From positions 1 to 11,621 of the forward strand of contig JALLAZ010000852.1 of NCBI GenBank assembly GCA_036939755.1: a DNA stretch of 11,621 nucleotides, written 5' to 3'. The translations under genes were made by a program, and so were the position numbers. Each line of letters starts with the position of its first letter. Within the stretch, counting starts at the first letter, position 1. Below are positions 8,065 through 11,621 of the stretch, in pieces. This DNA is from Stephanodiscus triporus. Taxonomy: Eukaryota; Bacillariophyta; Thalassiosirophyceae; Thalassiosirales; Thalassiosiraceae. Below the pieces are notes generated by a model that saw nothing but the letters and a program-made list of their open reading frames with translations, was not told the DNA's origin and searched no databases.

Positions 8065-9751
8065 ATGAAAAAAATCTTGTTGCTACAACTTGCGCTCTGT
8101 TCCGCATTTGCCCCAGAATCTAAATACCCGATACACGGTAGAAGATCTCATCACGCGCTGGCTTCTAGAGCGACGCTACCTGATGTCGATAACATGCCTT
8201 ACTATGCCAACTTTTCTACAGAAAATGTGAATGGGAATCGTCAACTGAACAATGCGCATGCCAACCCTACAGACAATTCTAACAAACATAAAATGGCAGT
8301 GGGGAAAACGGCCATCGTCGCCGGGAGCACGGGCTACATCGGCCGAGCCTGCGTTCACGAGTGTGTTTCCAGGGGGTACAATACAATTGCGCTGGTTCGT
8401 GACGCTTCTCGTGCTCGCGTCGACGAGGCTCTCAACGGGGCATTCTTGATCGAGTGTGATGTTACCAACGAAAGAGAGATGCAGAGCTTGTTTTCGGATG
8501 TAGCAATTGGGAAAATCGGCGCCAACAAACAAGTTTATGGGGATGCCACGAGCGAGGAAAGTCCGCCTTCTGTTGACATCGTTATATCATGCCTCGCCTC
8601 CCCATCTGGGAAAGGGAGCGAAGTTTATGCAATCGACTACCAAGCAACGCGCAACCTACTCAATGCCGGTCGCGATCCATCCGTGAAAGCCCGGCACTTC
8701 GTATTATTAAGTGCCTTTTGCTGTAGAAATCCCATTCTCAAAGTGAGCAGGCATACCTTCATCACATTTGAGTCGTTGGATGCTCTTGCACTACTAATGC
8801 ACCCATTATTCTTTTGTTTCTTGCTTCTTGACATACTCTAAAAAGCTTCAACAAGCGAAGCTGAAATTCGAGAAAGAGCTAGCAGAGCAGAGTGAAATGA
8901 CTTACTCCATAGTACGCCCGACGGCCTTTTTCAAGAGTGTGAGTGGGCAATACGAATCCATTCTCGAGGGAAATGCATACGTCCTTTTCGGAGATGGCGC
9001 AGTGACACGGTGTAATCCTATAGCAGCGGAGGACCTGGCAGCATATTTGTGCGATTGTGCTTTGGAGGAGTACAAGGAGCAGAGGTGGGGCAAGGTGTTG
9101 AACGTGGGTGGTCCCGATGCACCTTTGACTAATAAGATGTTGGGAGAGGTATGTGGTCCGCACTTGATGCATTTTTTGAAGTTCATATTTCACAACAAAC
9201 AATCTCACTATTCAATTATCCTGGAATGTACAACTAGATGATGTTCAAGGCCATCAACAAACCGGCCAAATTCGTCTACGTTCCAACTCAAGTATTTGAC
9301 TTTTCCATCTCATTGATTGAATTCATAACCAGAATCTGGCCTTCTCCCGAATGGGAGGATGTGCTGGAAACAGCCAAAATTGGAAAATACTATGCGGTGG
9401 AGGACATGCTGACAATTGACGAAAAAGAGAAGTATGGAAACATCCGCATGATGGACCACTTTGAACATATTGCGCGGGAGGGCCAAGATCCCTTCACTCC
9501 CGTGTAAGATTGAACAGCTGCATGAATTTAGGACGTATGTTTGATTTTTGCATTCTCACCAACCTGCCGGACAAATTCATTTACACAGGCGAGCGACTGC
9601 TTACATATCCAAGATTCTAGAGGCCCTTCCGATCATTTCAATCTCCATCCCTATAGGGTTTAGTTTGCTCTCCAAACCGGACCTGATGCAGAATACAGTG
9701 GCAAATGTGCCCATGTTGGTGGCGGGATTGAACGATTACATGATGATGTAG
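8065..9751 (+). CDS. DVR: Divinyl chlorophyllide a 8-vinyl reductase, plastid-targeted precursor
   Basis: DVR reduces the 8-vinyl group of divinyl (proto)chlorophyllide a with NADPH during chlorophyll synthesis in the plastid. Exons 8065-8742, 8846-9148, 9238-9503 and 9589-9751 are joined by GT-AG introns of 103, 89 and 85 nt, giving 469 residues. The N-terminus (MKKILLLQLALCSA|FAP) is a signal peptide with the A|FAP motif typical of diatom plastid import, followed by a Ser/Arg-rich transit region. The Rossmann motif GSTGYIG is at 87-93. Family landmarks follow: HFVLLSAF, LQQAKLKFEKEL, TYSIVRPTAFFKS, GDGAVTRCNPIAAEDLAAYL, LNVGGPDAPLT and IGKYYAVEDML. An upstream in-frame ATG at 8035 would add ten residues before the signal peptide, so I prefer 8065. 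If the third intron is kept, a TAA at 9505-9507 ends the protein at 416 residues, near the usual plant length; the spliced form adds a C-terminal extension. Confidence 0.93.
9589..9751 (+). CDS. DVR: Fourth exon of DVR: C-terminal extension
   Basis: A GTAAGA donor at 9504 overlaps the TAA that would otherwise end DVR, and an acceptor ACACAG at 9583-9588 restores the frame in phase 2, so PFTPV continues as RATAYISKILEALP. The exon ends in MMM and a TAG stop at 9751. It encodes about 54 residues including a hydrophobic stretch (ALPIISISIPIGFSLL) that might bind a membrane surface. Intron length (85 nt) matches the other two. Plant DVR proteins end before this point, so the exon is a lineage-specific addition or a retained-intron option. 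It was inferred from splice signals and frame alone. Confidence 0.68.
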
Positions 9752-9942
9752 TCAGATAATTCATGTTTTGGCGACTGAAAATTCATGACGGGCAGAGATC
9801 GGCTCTGAACATTATCACGCACTGTGAATATGTGAACATTTACACCTCCAGATAACTTAGCAGAATGAAAATTTATTTCGTTTTCATCATTGATCGTGGT
9901 AGTGTGGGCCTTTCTTGAATCGTTGCGAGGCACTTTCGTCGA
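9752..9942. other. Convergent spacer with polyadenylation-like signal
   Basis: A 191-base spacer between convergent genes. TTTATT at 9872-9877 reads AATAAA on the minus strand, 65 bases past the stop of the leftward gene, a plausible position for 3' processing. It sits in the loop of an inverted repeat ATGAAAA (9865-9871) and TTTTCAT (9881-9887). Nothing else is seen. Confidence 0.45.
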
Positions 9943-10764
9943 TCATCTTGTCGTCGTTCGAGCTTCCCCGAGGAAGGTTTTCTGAATCACGCCGCTCCCG
10001 AAGGCGGCCGAGACCATCCCCCTCGCCCCCGCTTTATATATCTCCCCGTCCTTGAGGGTGTCCGTGATCGCTCCCCGCAACTCCATCACGAATCTCTCGT
10101 CCGCGAGCGCCTTCGTTACCGCCGTCGTCACGACGTCCAGGAAGCTCTGGGTCAATTCCTCTTCCCTCGAGGCCTGGACCATCGCGCCCACGATGCTCGA
10201 CATTAGATCCCTCACGAACGCCTCATCGTTCAGCGCCCCCACGAACGCCTGCCTCACCACGAGTAGGGCCGCCGAGCGCAGTCCCTCGTTCTCGGATGCC
10301 TTGATTAGCGCGGTCTGGAGCGTGTTTAGAGCGGAGTCGTGGAGCTCTTCGCTCGTGAGGGATTCTACTATGAATTGCCTGACGGCGTCCCGCAGCGCCG
10401 AGGAATACAACGACGTCGAGAGCAGGTCGGCGAGTGACTCGTAAAGCCGCTCCCGCCGCGGGCCGTTCTCGTCGGCCGTGAATGCATCGAGCGATGCGGT
10501 GACTGTCCCGGTCAGACCCTCCGTGACGGGCGCGGCGAGGAAGTTCATCACGGGAGAGATGAAGATGGTCATGAAGCCGAGAAGGGCGAAGAATATCGAC
10601 GGCGCCTTGGTGGGGTCGACGAAACACGCGGCGGAGGCCGCAAAGAATATCGCCGGAATTATCTTGTCCCACGACGGGTCGTCGCTAGGGGTCTGCCTCG
10701 ATTTCGAGGATCGGCGGCTGAAGCGGCGATCGCCGTTCGAAATAATACTCATCGTCTTCGTCAT
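9943..10764 (-). CDS. Unrecognised membrane-anchored protein with 21-residue helical repeats
   Basis: I do not recognise this family. The frame from ATG 10764 gives 273 residues; a second ATG at 10752 (MSIISNGD) would remove four. A basic N-terminus (RRFSRRSSKSR) is followed by two hydrophobic segments, about 35-49 and 56-78, with DPTKAPS between, suggesting a membrane hairpin or two membrane helices. From residue 137 there are tandem helical units with a pattern of acidic start, central hydrophobic residues and Ala-rich end: 137-157, 158-178, 179-199 and 200-220 (21 residues each), 221-237 (17) and 238-258 (21). A partial unit precedes them at 120-136. Typical units are NDEAFVRDLMSSIVGAMVQAS and REEELTQSFLDVVTTAVTKAL. 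The same frame stays open upstream into the RtcA remnant, so the true start is uncertain. The drop in GC content just upstream (about 10752-10810) supports an internal start. Function is unknown. Confidence 0.7.
   Translation of the reverse strand: MTKTMSIISNGDRRFSRRSSKSRQTPSDDPSWDKIIPAIFFAASAACFVDPTKAPSIFFALLGFMTIFISPVMNFLAAPVTEGLTGTVTASLDAFTADENGPRRERLYESLADLLSTSLYSSALRDAVRQFIVESLTSEELHDSALNTLQTALIKASENEGLRSAALLVVRQAFVGALNDEAFVRDLMSSIVGAMVQASREEELTQSFLDVVTTAVTKALADERFVMELRGAITDTLKDGEIYKAGARGMVSAAFGSGVIQKTFLGEARTTTR
9991..10407 (-). repeat. Coding tandem repeat of 21-residue helical units
   Basis: Protein-level repeat of six units plus a partial leading unit within the gene at 9943-10764. 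Most units are exactly 21 residues; the unit at 221-237 and the leading partial are four residues shorter at the same point. The pattern is approximately x-D/E-E-x-F/L, then hydrophobics every three to four residues, ending in A-L or A-S. DNA identity between units looks low, so the array is old or under protein-level selection. Confidence 0.65.
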
Positions 10765-10809
10765 GCTGTTGTTCGTTGTTTTTGTAAGTACACTCTCTAC
10801 AACATCATA

Positions 10810-11529
10810 GATAGACAACGTCCAGCGGGCCTCCCCTCCTCCTCCACCGAGGATGACGACGACGACGAACGCGCATCGCCGCCGCCGCCGCCGCGTCGTC
10901 TTCGCAGGTGGGCATTCACGAACGGAACGAGCACCTCCCGCGACGTAGTCGATCTGGGGCGCGCCGGTGGCGTCCGCGACGCCGGGCAATTCGATCGACA
11001 CCCCCGGCGATCGCGTCGTCTTCCCCGCAGTCGCCGCGACGAGACCGGGCAGGAGCGCCGCCTGGAGGAGCAGCGCGACGGCACCGGCGGTGCGGGCGTC
11101 GGCGACGAACGTCCCATCGCTGCCGCCGTCGGGGCCGTCGTATCGAGAGGTGGAGGCGGCGGCGGGGGGGGGGCGTGGTCTTCCTTCCCCCCTCGCCGAC
11201 CAGCGTGAACGTACGACACTCGCGCGGATGCCACCTCCGCCCCCACTAGCGCACCGACGCCGCCTTCGTCGACGCCGCGATTGCCGATTGTCCACCGCCA
11301 GCGTCATCCCGGCGAGGTGTTGGGGCCTAACGCCGGGACCCGTCGACGAGCGATTGGCGCGAACGTCGCGAATGCCCACCGACCTGCCCAGGAGGACGAC
11401 GTATGCGATGGCGTTGCGCAGTATCTGCCCGCCGCCCTCCATGTGGCTGCCGTCGATCGGTATCGTTAGATCATCGTCATTTTCGTGCATAATGTGTTGC
11501 CTGTTTTGTTGTGATGTTTGGTGAGCCAT
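10810..11529 (-). pseudogene. RTCA: RNA 3'-terminal phosphate cyclase (RtcA), N-terminal part, frame-disrupted
   Basis: RtcA converts RNA 3'-phosphate ends to 2',3'-cyclic phosphate using ATP. The start is recognisable: IDGSHMEGGGQILR, RANRSSTGPGVRPQHLAGM (ATG at 11529 or, closer to the family norm, 11490). Homology then changes frame. Frame A holds up to AVD (ends about 11290), frame B gives GALVGAEVASARV (11285-11217), a third frame gives RTFTLVGEGG (from 11215), frame A returns after a 10-C run with TFVADARTAGAVALLLQ and GAPQIDYV (11163-10942), frame B gives REVLVPFVNAHL (10940-10905), a third-frame AMRVRRR is likely, and frame A ends with GGGGEARWTLSI (10848-10810), around the family's RG-x-x-P-x-GGG signature. 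Nothing matching the remaining C-terminal half, which carries the catalytic histidine, follows. It is best read as a truncated pseudogene or a region with sequence errors. The N-terminal homology is secure; the third-frame segments are weaker. Confidence 0.8.
11164..11173. repeat. Homopolymer run of ten G (plus strand)
   Basis: A run of ten identical bases inside the RtcA remnant, read as C on the coding strand. It coincides with one of the inferred frame changes, so slippage or a base-calling error here is a simple explanation for that one change. Confidence 0.9.
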
Positions 11530-11621
11530 CATGACAGTTGCCATGCAAGCAAAGCAATCCATGAGTATCAGAAAGCAAGTGATAATTCTAGAAGGGATCT
11601 GTATCAAAGTAACATCGATGA

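Noticed and set aside
9548..9751. A separate small gene of 67 codons after DVR.
   Set aside because: Its coding-like part starts exactly at a splice acceptor in phase with the DVR donor, and the upstream portion (HSHQPAGQIHLHR) looks like intron. It is better explained as DVR exon 4.
10797..11246. A 149-codon minus-strand frame as an independent gene.
   Set aside because: It has no ATG start and is the B frame of the RtcA remnant: its only recognisable parts are GAEVASARV and EVLVPFVNAHL.

Overview
The window looks like nuclear DNA of a photosynthetic stramenopile, most likely a diatom. The strongest clue is a spliced gene for divinyl chlorophyllide 8-vinyl reductase whose precursor begins with a signal peptide and an A|FAP cleavage motif, the hallmark of plastids with four membranes. 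Short GT-AG introns (about 40 to 200 nt), F-box-like/LRR and ribonuclease-inhibitor-type LRR genes, and a eukaryotic eIF4G fit this. The genus cannot be fixed from the sequence.

Layout, left to right. (1) 1-3297, minus strand: eIF4G, 5' part only. A huge, very GC-rich low-complexity first exon ends in the eIF4E-binding motif. Two small Gly/Arg exons follow, then the start of the MIF4G domain, which runs off the left edge. (2) 3298-3998: divergent intergenic region with a 19-bp direct repeat and other small repeats. (3) 3999-5270, plus strand: intronless F-box-like/LRR protein. (4) 5271-5912: convergent spacer with a short telomere-like tract and a small hairpin. (5) 5913-7547, minus strand: three-exon LRR protein with a coiled-coil tail. 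(6) 7548-8064: divergent spacer with palindrome-rich sequence and a CA microsatellite. (7) 8065-9751, plus strand: DVR in four exons; the last exon adds a C-terminal extension. (8) 9752-9942: short convergent spacer. (9) 9943-10764, minus strand: unrecognised protein with two N-terminal hydrophobic segments and tandem 21-residue helical repeats. (10) 10810-11529, minus strand: N-terminal part of an RNA 3'-phosphate cyclase (RtcA/RTCA) whose homology hops between reading frames and which lacks its C-terminal half.

The genes do not form a pathway: translation initiation, chlorophyll synthesis, LRR proteins of unknown role and an RNA-end-processing relic are simply neighbours. The most unusual items are the RtcA remnant, in which every inferred frame change has the same polarity; the run-on open frame joining it to the repeat protein; the C-terminal extra exon of DVR; and the paired symmetric Gly/Arg exons of eIF4G. 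I found no CRISPR array, tRNA, rRNA or intact transposon.
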